Positions 31,001-40,831 of a stretch of 64,000 nt of DNA are shown here, piece after piece. The DNA is from Solimonas sp. K1W22B-7 (GTDB lineage: Bacteria; Pseudomonadota; Gammaproteobacteria; Nevskiales; Nevskiaceae), in contig NZ_CP031704.1 in the NCBI RefSeq assembly GCF_003428335.1, positions 2,728,001 through 2,792,000 of the forward strand, given 5' to 3'. The notes below the pieces were generated by a model that was not told the origin of the DNA, did no database searches, and was given only the letters and a program-made list of their open reading frames with translations. Each line of letters begins with the position of its first letter. Position 1 is the stretch's first letter. The translations under genes and the position numbers were made by a program.

Positions 31001-33772
31001 TCAGCTGAGCCGACCGATCAGGGCCTGTGCCTCGCCCTTCTGCGTGTCGTTGCCCTGCACCAGCACCTCGTTCAGCAGGTTGCGGGCCATCTCGTTGTCA
31101 CCCATGTCGACGTAGGCGCGGGCCAAATCCAGCTTGGTGCTGGCCTCGTCGCCCGACGAAATGCTGTCGCTGTCGCCGCCGAGATCACCGATGTCGAAGT
31201 CGTCGAGCTGGATCTCGTCGACGCTGATGTCGGCCAGGGCCGGCTCGCTGATCGTCGCCGAGGGCCCATCGAAGCCGCCGAGGTCGAACTCCAGGGCATT
31301 GGTGTCGTCCATCCGGCTGGCCGCGGGCTTCGGTGCCGGAGCCGCCGGGGCCGGCTTGGCGCCGCCCAGGTCGAAGTCGCCCAGGTCGAACTCCAGCGCA
31401 TCGTCGCGCTTGAGCGTCGGTTCCCTGGCCTTGGGAGCAGCCGATTCCATCGGCGGCAGTTCCAGTTCCTCGAGCTTGAAGTCCAGGGAATTGTTGCCCG
31501 CGGAAGGCGGCGCCTCGGAAGCGGCCAGGTCCGGCATCGAATCCAGCGACGGCGAAGCAGGCTCGTCGAACGCCAGGTCGAAATCGGTATCCACGGCAGA
31601 AGCGTCGCCGCCCTTGAAGATCTGTGCATCCGGGCAGAGCTGCTGGCCCATGATCGCGAGCTTCTGCCAGGCAGCCGGATCGAGCTTGCCCTTCAGGCCC
31701 TCGGCGGTCTCCTGGAACTCCATCGGACGGCCGGCGGCAAAGTAGGTCTCCGCCAGCTTCACCTTCAGTTCGGTACGCGCCGGATCGCGGCCGGAAGCCT
31801 GGCGCAGCAGCAGGATCGCCTCGTCATACAGACCGTAGGCCAGGTGGAAATCGGCCTCGGCCATCGGATCGTTGGCGTCGAGGTTGATCTGCACCGTCTC
31901 CGCGGCGAACTGGCCGGTGACGTCGAAATCGATGTTGCCGGTTTCCACCGCCTTGCGGGCGAACGCAAGGTCTTCGGCACCGAAGGCCTGCGTCGAATCG
32001 AAGGTCGGCAGCATCCCGGTGTCGTCGTGCGACGACGATGCCGTGGGCACCGCGGGCACGGGTGCCGGCGGAATCACCTGGGTGGAGAGCTGCCTGTTCT
32101 GCGGCGGAACCTGCTGCGTCTGCAGCTGCCGGGTGCGGAAGTCGGTGGTGTCCTCGCCGCTGAGCGTGTCGTCGAGGTTTTCCAGCTCGCGGCGCGCGGC
32201 GTCAGGCGACTTCGGCGGCAGCTTCGTACCCGGGGGCGGAATCGTGCCACCGAGCGTGCCCATCGTGGACTTCTGCAGCAACGGCGCGGCGGGCGCCGGC
32301 GGCATGCGCGTCGGCGGCGGCGCACTGGCCGGCGTGCCGCTGCCGCTACCCTGACGCTCGCGGCGCTTCTTCAGCAGGCTGGTCACCAGGTAGCCGGCGC
32401 CACCGAGCACCAGCAGCAGGCCGAGCAGCGGGATCGCCATGTCGAGCAGGCCGCCTTCTTCCTCCGCGACCGGCGCGGGCGCCGGTTCCGCAGCAGGCGG
32501 CTCGGCAACGGGCGGCGCCTCGACCGGAGCCTCGCTGACCGGCGCTTCCACGGGAGCGACGCTGCCGTCTTCGGCCGGAGCAGCCGGGGTTTCGGCGGCG
32601 GCCGGCGGCGGTTCCACCGGCGCGGGCGCCGGGGTGGGTTCGACGACCGGAGCGGGCGCCGGAGCAGGGGCAGGAACCGGAGTCGGGGCCGGCGGCGGCA
32701 CCTCGACCTTGGGTACGGGCTTGGGGGCCGGGGCCGGCGTGGGGGCCGGCATCGGCTTGGGAGCCGGAGCGGGCGCCACAGGCGCGGGAGCCGGCACAGG
32801 GGCCGGCTTGGCGACCGGCGCGGGCTTCGCCGGAGACGGAGACGCCGGCACTGCCGGCGCTTGGGACTTGAACTGGGGCCTCGGTGTTTCTATCGGTGGC
32901 TCTGCCAGCGACTCTGCCGGTAGCGGCCTGGGTTTGGCTACCCTTGCGGCGCCACCGCCACGCAAAGCATTGACCCGCGCCTTGGCCGTGGCCGGCGAAA
33001 CCGCCCCCATTTCCGAAGCCGAGGGGACCGACAGCATCGAACCGACGCGCAGCCGGTTGATGCCGCCATCGAAAGCACCACGATTGGCGTCATACAGCGC
33101 CAGCAGCACCTGGTCCATCGTCAGCGACGGGTCCGGGCGCAGCTTGGTGGCGATGCTCCAGAAGGTTTCCTTCGGCTGGACCGGGCCATAGCCGTCGCCG
33201 CTGGCCGTGCTCAGCGAAGCGGACGGTTCCGCAGATACGGCCTGCGGCGGGGCAACGGGTGCCGGGCGGCGCACCGATTCCTCGGAAGTTTCGAAGAACT
33301 CGGACCCCGACGGCGCGGCAGCGGACGAACGCGAAGACGCCGAGGAGACGCGGGGCGCCGGGGCGGCGGCAGCCGGCGGCAGGGTCGGCGGATCGAGCAG
33401 GATGGTGTACTCGCGCAGCAGGCGGCCGCCGCGGGACTTCACTTCCACCAGGAAGTTGACGAAGGGTTCGCGCGCGATCTGGGCGCTGCGCACCTCGATG
33501 CGGGGCGCGCCTTCCTCGAGGTTGACGGTGAAGCGCAGGCTGCTCAGGTACTCGCTGCGCTCCAGGCCGGCGCGCTCGAATTCCGCCGAGCTGGCAAGAC
33601 TAACCTGAACGTTTTCAGCATCTTCGGCCGTTATGGCCGTCAGCGGGATGGTCGCCGTGAAGCGCTGGTTGAGGCCAGAAGTGACCTCGATTTCACCCAA
33701 TCCGATTGCCGCTGCTGAAGACAGCCACAATACGGGGCCAAGTGCCAGAATCAGTGCCAGTTTACGCAACAT
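31001..33772 (-). CDS. fimV: FimV-like polar hub and pilus-assembly protein
   Basis: Large bitopic protein, 923 residues. After a signal peptide (MLRKLALILALGPVLWLSSAA) comes the FimV N-terminal domain (GLGEIEVTSGLNQRF, EYTILLDP). A LysM-like peptidoglycan-binding segment follows (PKETFWSIATKLRPDPSLTM, about residues 230-285), then a very long Pro/Ala-rich linker (about 315-470). A transmembrane helix (LLDMAIPLLGLLLVLGGAGY) leads to an acidic cytoplasmic part with TPR-like helices and the conserved C-terminal FimV domain (KLDLARAYVDMGDNEMARNLL). In Pseudomonas FimV organises the flagellated pole, type IV pili and T2SS. The ATG at 33772 is preceded by GGAGAG; a longer upstream frame has no signal sequence at its start. 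Confidence 0.93.
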   Translation of the reverse strand: MLRKLALILALGPVLWLSSAAAIGLGEIEVTSGLNQRFTATIPLTAITAEDAENVQVSLASSAEFERAGLERSEYLSSLRFTVNLEEGAPRIEVRSAQIAREPFVNFLVEVKSRGGRLLREYTILLDPPTLPPAAAAPAPRVSSASSRSSAAAPSGSEFFETSEESVRRPAPVAPPQAVSAEPSASLSTASGDGYGPVQPKETFWSIATKLRPDPSLTMDQVLLALYDANRGAFDGGINRLRVGSMLSVPSASEMGAVSPATAKARVNALRGGGAARVAKPRPLPAESLAEPPIETPRPQFKSQAPAVPASPSPAKPAPVAKPAPVPAPAPVAPAPAPKPMPAPTPAPAPKPVPKVEVPPPAPTPVPAPAPAPAPVVEPTPAPAPVEPPPAAAETPAAPAEDGSVAPVEAPVSEAPVEAPPVAEPPAAEPAPAPVAEEEGGLLDMAIPLLGLLLVLGGAGYLVTSLLKKRRERQGSGSGTPASAPPPTRMPPAPAAPLLQKSTMGTLGGTIPPPGTKLPPKSPDAARRELENLDDTLSGEDTTDFRTRQLQTQQVPPQNRQLSTQVIPPAPVPAVPTASSSHDDTGMLPTFDSTQAFGAEDLAFARKAVETGNIDFDVTGQFAAETVQINLDANDPMAEADFHLAYGLYDEAILLLRQASGRDPARTELKVKLAETYFAAGRPMEFQETAEGLKGKLDPAAWQKLAIMGQQLCPDAQIFKGGDASAVDTDFDLAFDEPASPSLDSMPDLAASEAPPSAGNNSLDFKLEELELPPMESAAPKAREPTLKRDDALEFDLGDFDLGGAKPAPAAPAPKPAASRMDDTNALEFDLGGFDGPSATISEPALADISVDEIQLDDFDIGDLGGDSDSISSGDEASTKLDLARAYVDMGDNEMARNLLNEVLVQGNDTQKGEAQALIGRLS

Positions 33773-33865
33773 ATTCTCTCCGGAAGCCGTGTCCCCCAAC
33801 CGGGGCTGCCTTGAGTTCACAGCAAGGGTGAACTTGCGCATGTAAGCCCTTTTATACACGACATT

Positions 33866-34885
33866 TTATAAATAGTCACGACTCAATAGCTCGGCGATCT
33901 GCACGGCATTGAGAGCGCCCCCTTTGCGGATATTGTCGCCTGTCAGCCACAGGTTCAATCCTCGCGGATGCGTGGGGTCCCGGCGCAGTCGGCCGACGAA
34001 CACCGCATCCTGCCCGCTGGCCTCGGTCACCGGCGTCGGAAAACCCTCGATCGAAGGTTCGTCCAGCAGTTCCAGGCCCGGCGCCTTGCCCAGCAACTCC
34101 CGTGCTTGCGCCACGCTCAGCGGCTCGCGCGTTTCCAGGTGTACCGCGGCACTGTGGCCGTAGAACACCGGCACGCGCACCGCCGTGGCGTTCACGCGCA
34201 CCGCATCGCCGAGGAGACGCGCGGTTTCCTGCACCAGGCGCAGTTCCTCGCGGGTCTGGCCGTCGGCCTCCACCGCATCGATCTGCGCCATGACGTTGAA
34301 GGCGATCTGCCGGGGATAGGCCTTGGGCTCGATCGGCTTGAAATTCAGCAGATCGGCGGTCTGGCGACCCAGTTCCTCCAGCGCCTCGGCACCGCTGCCG
34401 GAAACGGCCTGGTAGGTGGCGACATTGACGCGCTCGATGCCGGCCGCGTCGAGCAAGGGCTTCAGCACCAGCGCCAGCAGCGTGACCGTGCAGGTCGGCG
34501 TGGCGACGATGCCGCGCACATCGTGCTTCGCCAGGTCCTGCGGATTGACCTCGGGCACCACCAGCGGCACTTCCGGATCGAGCCGGAACTGCGTGCTGTT
34601 GTCGATCACCACGCAGCCTTCCACCGCCGCCTTGGGCGCGTACTCGGCGGCCACCGCGGCACCGGCGGAGAACAGCGCCAGTTGCACCTGTGAGAAATCG
34701 AACTGTGCGACATCGCCCACCGGCAGTTCGCGGCGACCGAAACTCGCCACGCCGCCGGCTGCTGCCGCCACATCCAGCGGGAAGACCTTGCCGACCGGAA
34801 ACTCACGCTCGTGCAGGAGATCCAGCATCGCCGCGCCGACCAGGCCGCTGACGCCAACTACCGCAACATCGAATCGGCGAGTCAT
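33866..34885 (-). CDS. Aspartate-semialdehyde dehydrogenase-like protein (second paralogue)
   Basis: A 339-residue member of the Asd family, distinct from asd at 35697-36809. GVSGLVGAAMLDLL is the NADP-binding turn. IDNSTQFR and VATPTCTVTLLALVL place a cysteine (Cys132) at the catalytic position. RVPVFYGHSAAVHLET supplies the His/Arg site, and LWLTGDNIRKGGALNAVQIAE ends it. Position between fimV and asd equals that of the Pseudomonas asd-like gene PA3116. Because Cys132 is kept, it may be an active enzyme, not merely a Usg-type relic. The ATG at 34885 was chosen; upstream in-frame residues are not conserved in character. Confidence 0.88.
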   Translation of the reverse strand: MTRRFDVAVVGVSGLVGAAMLDLLHEREFPVGKVFPLDVAAAAGGVASFGRRELPVGDVAQFDFSQVQLALFSAGAAVAAEYAPKAAVEGCVVIDNSTQFRLDPEVPLVVPEVNPQDLAKHDVRGIVATPTCTVTLLALVLKPLLDAAGIERVNVATYQAVSGSGAEALEELGRQTADLLNFKPIEPKAYPRQIAFNVMAQIDAVEADGQTREELRLVQETARLLGDAVRVNATAVRVPVFYGHSAAVHLETREPLSVAQARELLGKAPGLELLDEPSIEGFPTPVTEASGQDAVFVGRLRRDPTHPRGLNLWLTGDNIRKGGALNAVQIAELLSRDYL

Positions 34886-35002
34886 GAGGGGCCCCGGGAA
34901 ATTTGAGCGGCGGAGTTTAGAGGTATCTGGAGGCAAAGCCCATGGCCGGAGGAAAAAACACCTGGAGCGCTTGCCGCCAGCCTCGATCGCACCGCATCGG
35001 GA

Positions 35003-35033
35003 TTGGTGCCGGCGAGCCGGGCGAACCTATAAT
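35003..35033 (+). promoter_or_regulatory. Candidate promoter of ybaN
   Basis: A perfect TATAAT (35028-35033) follows TTGGTG (35003-35008) with a 19-base spacer, longer than ideal. A transcript from here would have a leader of about 115 bases before ybaN. Confidence 0.45.
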
Positions 35034-35046
35034 TGAGAATCACTAC

Positions 35047-35077
35047 AGGGCCTGTCCGCGCTACCGCAATCGCTCCA
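35047..35077 (+). repeat. Partial relative of the acnA-DUF455 palindrome
   Basis: This 31-base stretch starts AGGGCCTGTC like 19814-19844 and shares about 24 of 31 bases with it, including CCGC-ATCGCT. No complementary right arm is visible here, so it may be a decayed half copy. Confidence 0.4.
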
Positions 35078-35153
35078 TCGAACCGCAGAGCATGCTCATC
35101 TCACTCCCTACCCGCATCGCCACGCTGTCGCGGGAAGTCTGCGCGCCGCCGGC

Positions 35154-35567
35154 ATGACCGATTCCCCGCCACCGTCTCCGCCGCGACCGCTTGCGGCGCC
35201 GCTGCGCTACCTGCTGCTGGCTTTCGCCGGCTTCTGCGTGGGCCTGGGCATCGTCGGCATCTTCGTGCCGGGGCTGCCGACGACGGTCTTCATCCTGATG
35301 GCCGGCTGGGCCGCGGCGCGCAGTTCACCACGCTTCTCCCACTGGCTTGAAAGCCATCGTGTATTCGGACCGATCCTGAAGAACTGGCGCGAGACACGCA
35401 GCGTCAGCCGTCGCGCCAAGTGGAGTGCCACGGTGGCGATGGCGGTCTGTGCGCTGATCCTGTTTCTCACCGCCGGGAAGCCCTGGCTGGCCGAGTGCAT
35501 CACTGCGGTGATGGCGCTGGTGCTGGCCTGGCTCTGGCACCGGCCGGAACCGCCGCAGCGCGTGTAG
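35154..35567 (+). CDS. ybaN: YbaN/DUF454 inner-membrane protein
   Basis: A 137-residue membrane protein. The N-terminal segment has the family motif GLGIVGIFVPGLPTTVFILMAGWAAARSSPRF (quoted in part: FVPGLPTTVFIL). The middle holds HRVFGPILKNWRE, and two more helices follow. The role of DUF454 is unknown. It is a lone plus-strand gene in a minus-strand region, convergent with asd and separated from it by palindrome copy 2. Confidence 0.9.
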   Translation: MTDSPPPSPPRPLAAPLRYLLLAFAGFCVGLGIVGIFVPGLPTTVFILMAGWAAARSSPRFSHWLESHRVFGPILKNWRETRSVSRRAKWSATVAMAVCALILFLTAGKPWLAECITAVMALVLAWLWHRPEPPQRV

Positions 35568-35604
35568 CTGGACAGCGCCGGCTAGTCGCGAGAATCGTTT
35601 TTCT

Positions 35605-35680
35605 GCCGCGGATCACGCGGATGAACGCGGATATACAAGATTTTCTTTCTTGATCCGCGTTCATCCGCGTGATCCGCGGC
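35605..35680. repeat. Long palindrome family, copy 2 (ybaN-asd gap)
   Basis: Perfect 28-base arms: 35605-35632 and 35653-35680, loop 20 bases beginning ATACAAGA. The arm contains CCGCGGATCACGCGGATGAA followed by CGCGGAT. It lies between convergent ybaN and asd and may serve as a bidirectional terminator-like structure. Confidence 0.95.
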
Positions 35681-35696
35681 GAAAGGGGCTTTTAGC

Positions 35697-36809
35697 TCAG
35701 AGCTTGCCGAGCACGATCCGCAGCATGCGACGCAGCGGCTCGGCCGCGCCCCACAGCAGCTGGTCGCCGATGACGAAGGCGGAGACGTACTCGGGCCCGA
35801 GGTTGAGCTTGCGCACGCGGCCCACACCCACCTTGAGGCCGCCGGTGATCGAGGCCGGGGTCAGTTCCCTGACCGTGACCGGCTTGTCGTTGGGCACCCA
35901 CTTCACCCAGTCGTTGCCGGAGCGGATGATGGCCTCGATCTCCGCCAGCGGCAGGTCGCGCTTGAGCTTCAGCGTCAGCGCCAGGCTATGGCAGCGCATC
36001 GCGCCGATACGCACGCAGAGGCCGTCCACCGGGATCGGCTGGGCATTGCCGAGGATCTTGTTGACCTCGGCCTGCCCCTTCCACTCTTCCTTGGACTGGC
36101 CGTTCTCGAGCTGCGAGTCGATCCAGGGAATCAGGCCGCCGGCCAGCGGCGCACCGAAGAACTCGGTGGGCACGTCGTTGCGGATCGACTGCGCGACCTT
36201 GCGGTCGATGTCGAGGATCGCCGAGGCCGGGGTCGCCAACTCATCGGCCACCGCGGCGTGGATGGTGCCCATGCCCTTGAGCAGCTCGCGCATGTGGTTG
36301 GCGCCGCCGCCGGAGGCCGCCTGGTAGGTCATGGAACTGACCCACTCGACCAGGCCTTCACGGAACAGCCCGCCCACGCCCATCAGCAGGATGCTGTTGG
36401 TGCAGTTGCCGCCGATGTAGTTCTTCACGCCCTGGCCCAGCGCCGCGTCGATCACGCCGCGGTTGACCGGGTCCAGGATGATGACGGCGTCGTCCTTCAT
36501 GCGCAGCGCCGAGGCCGCGTCGATCCAGTAGCCGTCCCAGCCGCTGGCACGCAGCTTCGGGTAGACCTCGTTGGTGTAGTCGCCACCCTGGCAGGTGATG
36601 ATCACGTCCATCGCCCTGAGCGCGTCGATGCTGTTGGCATCCTTCAGCGGCGGAGTGTCCTTGCCGCCGACCTTGGGGCCGGGGCCGCCGGCGCTCGAGG
36701 TGCTGAAGAAATGCGACTCCACCAGCGCGAAGTCGTTCTCTTCCTGCATGCGCTGCATCAGCACGGAACCGACCATGCCGCGCCAACCCACCATACCCAG
36801 CTTCTTCAT
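35697..36809 (-). CDS. asd: Aspartate-semialdehyde dehydrogenase
   Basis: Reduces aspartyl phosphate to the semialdehyde, the branch point for Lys, Met, Thr and diaminopimelate. It has 370 residues, the enterobacterial-length type. N-terminal [17 protein letters not shown] binds NADP. The catalytic cysteine is Cys136 in [29 protein letters not shown] carries the active His. [12 protein letters not shown] is the usual C-terminus. It follows leuB by 29 bases. Confidence 0.98.
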   Translation of the reverse strand: MKKLGMVGWRGMVGSVLMQRMQEENDFALVESHFFSTSSAGGPGPKVGGKDTPPLKDANSIDALRAMDVIITCQGGDYTNEVYPKLRASGWDGYWIDAASALRMKDDAVIILDPVNRGVIDAALGQGVKNYIGGNCTNSILLMGVGGLFREGLVEWVSSMTYQAASGGGANHMRELLKGMGTIHAAVADELATPASAILDIDRKVAQSIRNDVPTEFFGAPLAGGLIPWIDSQLENGQSKEEWKGQAEVNKILGNAQPIPVDGLCVRIGAMRCHSLALTLKLKRDLPLAEIEAIIRSGNDWVKWVPNDKPVTVRELTPASITGGLKVGVGRVRKLNLGPEYVSAFVIGDQLLWGAAEPLRRMLRIVLGKL

Positions 36810-36838
36810 GTCACTAACTCTTCCAGAATTCTTCGTGA

Positions 36839-37915
36839 TTACTTGCGCAGCGCCGCAACCACCGCGTCGCCCATCGCTGCAGTACCGATGATCTTCTCGC
36901 CCGGCTGCGCGATGTCGCCGGTGCGGTGACCCGCCTGCAGCACCTTCTTCACCGCCGCGTCGATGCGGTCGGCCAGGTCGGCGCGGCTGAATGTGTAGCG
37001 GAACATCATGCCCACCGACAGCAGCGTCGCCAGCGGGTTGGCCTTGCCCTGCCCTGCGATGTCCGGCGCGCTGCCGTGGATCGGCTCGTACAGGCCCTTG
37101 TTGTTCACGTCCAGCGAGGCCGAGGGCAGCATGCCGATGGAGCCGGCCAGCATCGAGGCCTCGTCCGACAGGATGTCGCCGAAGATGTTGCCGGTGACGA
37201 TCACGTCGAACTGCTTGGGGTTCTTGACCAGCTGCATCGCGGCGTTGTCGACGTACATGTGCGTCAGCGCGACGTCGGGGTACTGCTTGCCGACCTCGAT
37301 CACCACCTCACGCCACAGGCGTGAGGTCTCCAGCACGTTCTCCTTGTCCACCGAGCACAGGCGCTTGTTGCGCTTCTGCGCGGCCTGGAAGGCGACGTGC
37401 GCGATGCGCTCCACCTCCGGACGGCTGTAGTGCATGGTGTCGTAGCCTTCCTCGGCGCCGTCCGCGTTCGTGCGGCGGCCGCGCGGCTGGCCGAAGTAGA
37501 TGTCGCCGGTCAGCTCGCGCAGGATCAGGATGTCCAGGCCGGCGATGACCTCCGGCTTGAACGAGGAGGCCGCGGCCAGTTCTTCATAGGCCAGCGCGGG
37601 GCGCAGGTTGGCGAACAGGCCGAGGTCCTTGCGGATGCCGAGGATGCCCTGCTCCGGGCGCACGGCGCGCGGCAGGCTGTCGTACTTCGGGCCGCCGACG
37701 GCGCCCATAAGGATCGCATCGGCCTCGCGCGCGGCCTTCTGGGTGGACGGCGGATACGGGTGGCCCTCCGCGTCATAAGCAGCGCCGCCGAGATGGCCGA
37801 AGGACCACTCGATCTTCTCGCCCTCGGCCTTGAACAGCTCCAGCACCTTCACGGCTTCCACCATGATCTCGGCGCCGATGTAGTCGCCGGGGAGAATCAG
37901 GATCTTCTTGTTCAT
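36839..37915 (-). CDS. leuB: 3-Isopropylmalate dehydrogenase
   Basis: Oxidative decarboxylation step of leucine synthesis; 358 residues. [88 protein letters not shown] and [19 protein letters not shown] are all standard. The N-terminal motif, normally GDGIGPE, reads GDYIGAE here, a notable change. The ATG at 37915 begins [10 protein letters not shown], as is usual. Palindrome copy 3 lies upstream, between leuD and leuB. Confidence 0.96.
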   Translation of the reverse strand: MNKKILILPGDYIGAEIMVEAVKVLELFKAEGEKIEWSFGHLGGAAYDAEGHPYPPSTQKAAREADAILMGAVGGPKYDSLPRAVRPEQGILGIRKDLGLFANLRPALAYEELAAASSFKPEVIAGLDILILRELTGDIYFGQPRGRRTNADGAEEGYDTMHYSRPEVERIAHVAFQAAQKRNKRLCSVDKENVLETSRLWREVVIEVGKQYPDVALTHMYVDNAAMQLVKNPKQFDVIVTGNIFGDILSDEASMLAGSIGMLPSASLDVNNKGLYEPIHGSAPDIAGQGKANPLATLLSVGMMFRYTFSRADLADRIDAAVKKVLQAGHRTGDIAQPGEKIIGTAAMGDAVVAALRK

Positions 37916-37942
37916 TGATATCGTCCAGAAATAAGAAATGCT

Positions 37943-38022
37943 GTCCGCGAATGAACGCAAATGAACGCGAATACAAGAATTGGCATATCTTGATTTGCGT
38001 TCATTCGCGTTTATTTGCGGAC
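37943..38022. repeat. Long palindrome family, copy 3 (leuD-leuB gap)
   Basis: Arms 37943-37972 and 37993-38022 are about 30 bases each with a few mismatches. The unit type differs from copies 1, 2 and 5: TCCGCGAATGAACGCAAATG. The loop again starts ATACAAGA. It ends 12 bases from the leuD stop. Confidence 0.92.
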
Positions 38023-38033
38023 TAAGATTTTTC

Positions 38034-38672
38034 TCAGTTAAACAGCCACGGAGCTTCGGCGCGGCGCTTCGCCTCGTAGGCCTTGATCGCGTCGCCCTGC
38101 TGCAGCGTCAGGCCGATCTCGTCCAGGCCGTTGACCAGGTTGTGCTTGTGGTGCGGGTTGATCTGGAACTTGAACACGCGGCCGTCGGACAGGCGCACTT
38201 CCTGCGCCGGCAGGTCGACGGTGAGCTGCGCGGCGGAGTCCGCCGCCACAATCTCGAAGATCGCCTGCACTTCCTCGGGCTTCAGCACCACCGGCAGCAC
38301 GCCGTTCTTGAAGCAGTTGGAGAAGAAGATGTCGGCGTAGCTCGGCGCGATCACGGCGCGGAAGCCGTAGTCGTCCAGTGCCCACACCGCGTGCTCGCGC
38401 GAGGAGCCGCAGCCGAAGTTGTCGCGCGCGATCAGGATCTGCGAACCGGCATGCTTCGGATCGTTGAGCACGAACTCCGCGTTCGGCCGGCGCGTCGCCG
38501 GGTCCACTTCCAGCGTGCCCGGGTCGAGGTAGCGCCAGTCGTCGAACAGGAACGGGCCGAAGCCGGTGCGCCGGATCGACTTCAGATACTGCTTCGGGAT
38601 GATCGCGTCGGTGTCCACGTTGGGACGGTCCAGCGGCATGACCTTGGAGCTGACCTGCGTAAATGCCTTCAT
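38034..38672 (-). CDS. leuD: 3-Isopropylmalate dehydratase small subunit
   Basis: Swivel-domain subunit that pairs with LeuC, 212 residues. [27 protein letters not shown], the active-site [35 protein letters not shown] region and FKNGVLPV are standard. The ATG at 38672 has AAGGAAGAG upstream. It is separated from leuC by an acetyltransferase gene. Confidence 0.98.
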   Translation of the reverse strand: MKAFTQVSSKVMPLDRPNVDTDAIIPKQYLKSIRRTGFGPFLFDDWRYLDPGTLEVDPATRRPNAEFVLNDPKHAGSQILIARDNFGCGSSREHAVWALDDYGFRAVIAPSYADIFFSNCFKNGVLPVVLKPEEVQAIFEIVAADSAAQLTVDLPAQEVRLSDGRVFKFQINPHHKHNLVNGLDEIGLTLQQGDAIKAYEAKRRAEAPWLFN

Positions 38673-38683
38673 GTCTCTCTTCC

Positions 38684-39301
38684 TTACAACTTCATTTCCA
38701 GGCGCCGGCAATCCGGTACCGGGGAGCGGTTGCGGTCGCCGCGGAAGCGGCGCTCGCGCACGAATCTGAAACCAACACCCTCGTACAGCTTCTGGGCGCG
38801 CGGGTTGGTCACCGCCACGTCCAGCGCATAGACGCCGAAGCCGCGCTTGCGCGCCTCGGCCATCTGGAAGTTCAGCATGCGCGCGCCGATGCCCTGGCCG
38901 CGGCAGTCCGGCGCCACGCCGAAGTTCGCCACGTACAGCATGTCCGGCGTCAGCGGCTTCATCATCGGCGCCAGTTCCAGCGCCCGGCGGATCACGCCGA
39001 AGGCCGCCAGCAGCGGGTAGAACGAGAACACCTGGCGAACCAGGCCCAGCGTCAGCTTCGTCTCGTCGCCCATGCCGTAGAACGCGCCGGCACCGACCAC
39101 GCGCCCGTCGCGCTCCGCCACCCAGTGATTGCGATGGCCCTGGAAGCCGGCGCCGTCGGCGAAGGCATAGCGCAGGAAATCCAGCGCCTCCTTGCCGGCC
39201 GCGCGCAGCATGTAATCGAAGGCCTCGGGGCCGGCGCTGTAGACCAGCGCTGCCGCCGCCGCCGCGTCCTCCGCCTTCGCCGGCCTGAAACCCAGGGGCA
39301 T
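38684..39301 (-). CDS. GNAT-family N-acetyltransferase inside the leu cluster
   Basis: A 205-residue acetyltransferase. Motif A is clear: [21 protein letters not shown], with the acetyl-CoA loop RGQGIGA near residue 144. [20 protein letters not shown] forms motif B. The N-terminal half ([21 protein letters not shown]) matches the GNAT fold start. The substrate cannot be told. It lies between leuC (9 bases) and leuD (11 bases), so it is co-transcribed with them. Confidence 0.88.
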   Translation of the reverse strand: MPLGFRPAKAEDAAAAAALVYSAGPEAFDYMLRAAGKEALDFLRYAFADGAGFQGHRNHWVAERDGRVVGAGAFYGMGDETKLTLGLVRQVFSFYPLLAAFGVIRRALELAPMMKPLTPDMLYVANFGVAPDCRGQGIGARMLNFQMAEARKRGFGVYALDVAVTNPRAQKLYEGVGFRFVRERRFRGDRNRSPVPDCRRLEMKL

Positions 39302-39310
39302 GTCGGCTCC

Positions 39311-40714
39311 CTACAGTGCGCGCACGTCGACGAAGTGGCCGGCGATACCCGCCGCCGCCGCCATCGCCGGGCTCACCAGGTGGGTACGGCCACCCTGCCC
39401 CTGGCGTCCTTCGAAATTGCGGTTGCTGGTCGAAGCGCAGCGCTCGCCCGGCTCCAGCCGGTCGGAGTTCATCGCCAGGCACATTGAGCAGCCCGGCTCG
39501 CGCCATTCGAAGCCGGCGTCGGTGAAGATTTTGTCCAGCCCCTCGCTCTCGGCCTGCGACTTCACCAGGCCCGAGCCCGGCACGACCATCGCCAGCATCA
39601 CGTTCGCGGCCTTGCGCTTGCCCTTCACGACCGCCGCGGCGGCACGCAGGTCCTCGATGCGCGAGTTGGTGCAGGAGCCGATGAACACCTTGTCGATGCT
39701 GATCTCTTCGATCGGGGTGTTGGCGCTCAGGCCCATGTAGGCCAGCGCCTTCTCCATGCCGCTGCGCTTGACCGGATCGACTTCCTGCGCCGGATCGGGC
39801 ACGCGCGCCGACACCGGGCCCACCATCTCGGGCGAGGTGCCCCAGGTGACCTGCGGCTCGATCGCCTTGGCATCCAGCTCCACCACGGCGTCGAACTTGG
39901 CGCCCGGGTCGCTGCGCAACTGCTGCCAGTTGGCCACGGCGGCGTCCCACTGCTCCGGCTTCGGCGCATAGGGGCGGCCCTTCACATAGGCGATGGTCTT
40001 GTCGTCCACCGCGACCAGGCCGGCGCGCGCGCCGCCTTCGATCGCCATGTTGCACAGGGTCATGCGGCCTTCCATCGACAGGTCCTCGATCGCCTCACCG
40101 GCGTACTCGACGACATAGCCGGTGCCGCCGGCGGTGCCGATGCGGCCGATGATCGCCAGCGTGATGTCCTTGGCGGTGACACCCGGGCCGACCTGGCCGC
40201 TGACGCGGATCAGCATGGCCTTGGACTGCTTCAGCACCAGGGTCTGCGTCGCCAGCGTGTGCTCGACCTCGGAGGTGCCGATGCCGAAGGCCAGCGCACC
40301 GAAGGCGCCATGTGTGGAGGTGTGCGAGTCGCCGCAGACCACGGTCATGCCCGGCAGGGTCGCGCCCTGCTCCGGGCCGATCACGTGGACGATGCCCTGG
40401 CGGTGGTCGTTCATGCGGAACTCGGTGACGCCGAACTCCGCGCAGTTGGCGTCCAGCGCGTCGACCTGCGCACGCGAGATCGGGTCCTTGATGCCCTGCG
40501 CACGGTCCGGGGTGGTCGGCACGTTGTGGTCGGCCACCGCCAGGTTGGCCGACAGGCGCCAGGGCTTGCGGCCGTTCAGGCGCAGGCCGTCGAAAGCCTG
40601 CGGGCTGGTGACTTCATGCACCAGGTGGCGGTCGATGTAGATCAGCGCGGAGCCGTCGCCGTTGTCGGCGACCACGTGTGCGTCCCATATCTTGTCGTAC
40701 AAGGTTTTTGCCAT
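39311..40714 (-). CDS. leuC: 3-Isopropylmalate dehydratase large subunit
   Basis: [4Fe-4S] subunit of isopropylmalate isomerase, 467 residues. [20 protein letters not shown]-type start ([17 protein letters not shown]), [21 protein letters not shown], the first cluster cysteine in [13 protein letters not shown] and the pair in [11 protein letters not shown] are present. The C-terminus has [18 protein letters not shown]. It is first in the leu set and divergent from the LysR gene across a 117-base gap. Confidence 0.98.
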   Translation of the reverse strand: MAKTLYDKIWDAHVVADNGDGSALIYIDRHLVHEVTSPQAFDGLRLNGRKPWRLSANLAVADHNVPTTPDRAQGIKDPISRAQVDALDANCAEFGVTEFRMNDHRQGIVHVIGPEQGATLPGMTVVCGDSHTSTHGAFGALAFGIGTSEVEHTLATQTLVLKQSKAMLIRVSGQVGPGVTAKDITLAIIGRIGTAGGTGYVVEYAGEAIEDLSMEGRMTLCNMAIEGGARAGLVAVDDKTIAYVKGRPYAPKPEQWDAAVANWQQLRSDPGAKFDAVVELDAKAIEPQVTWGTSPEMVGPVSARVPDPAQEVDPVKRSGMEKALAYMGLSANTPIEEISIDKVFIGSCTNSRIEDLRAAAAVVKGKRKAANVMLAMVVPGSGLVKSQAESEGLDKIFTDAGFEWREPGCSMCLAMNSDRLEPGERCASTSNRNFEGRQGQGGRTHLVSPAMAAAAGIAGHFVDVRAL

Positions 40715-40775
40715 GGCTGGACCCTCTTTTCCCGGTGCTTGGTCTTGCGAATGGCGCGGATTCTAGGCCCGGGGC

Positions 40776-40790
40776 ATTGATAACTCCAAT
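40776..40790. promoter_or_regulatory. LysR-type operator (ATTG-N7-CAAT) between leuC and lysR
   Basis: A 15-base dyad ATTG-N7-CAAT fits the T-N11-A rule of LysR operators and lies between the divergent leuC and LysR genes, 41 bases before the regulator's ATG. Its relation to the regulator is inferred from position. Confidence 0.55.
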
Positions 40791-40831
40791 GAATCGTTCT
40801 TATATAGTCCATTCCCCAAAGGAATCCGACG

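Noticed and set aside
33773-33859. Upstream ATG extending fimV by 29 residues
   Set aside because: The extension is polar and would bury the signal peptide; the internal ATG has a good GGAGAG site.
35028-35046. Fur-box-like sequence upstream of ybaN
   Set aside because: Only about 11 of 19 bases agree with the Fur consensus; the TATAAT explains most of the match.
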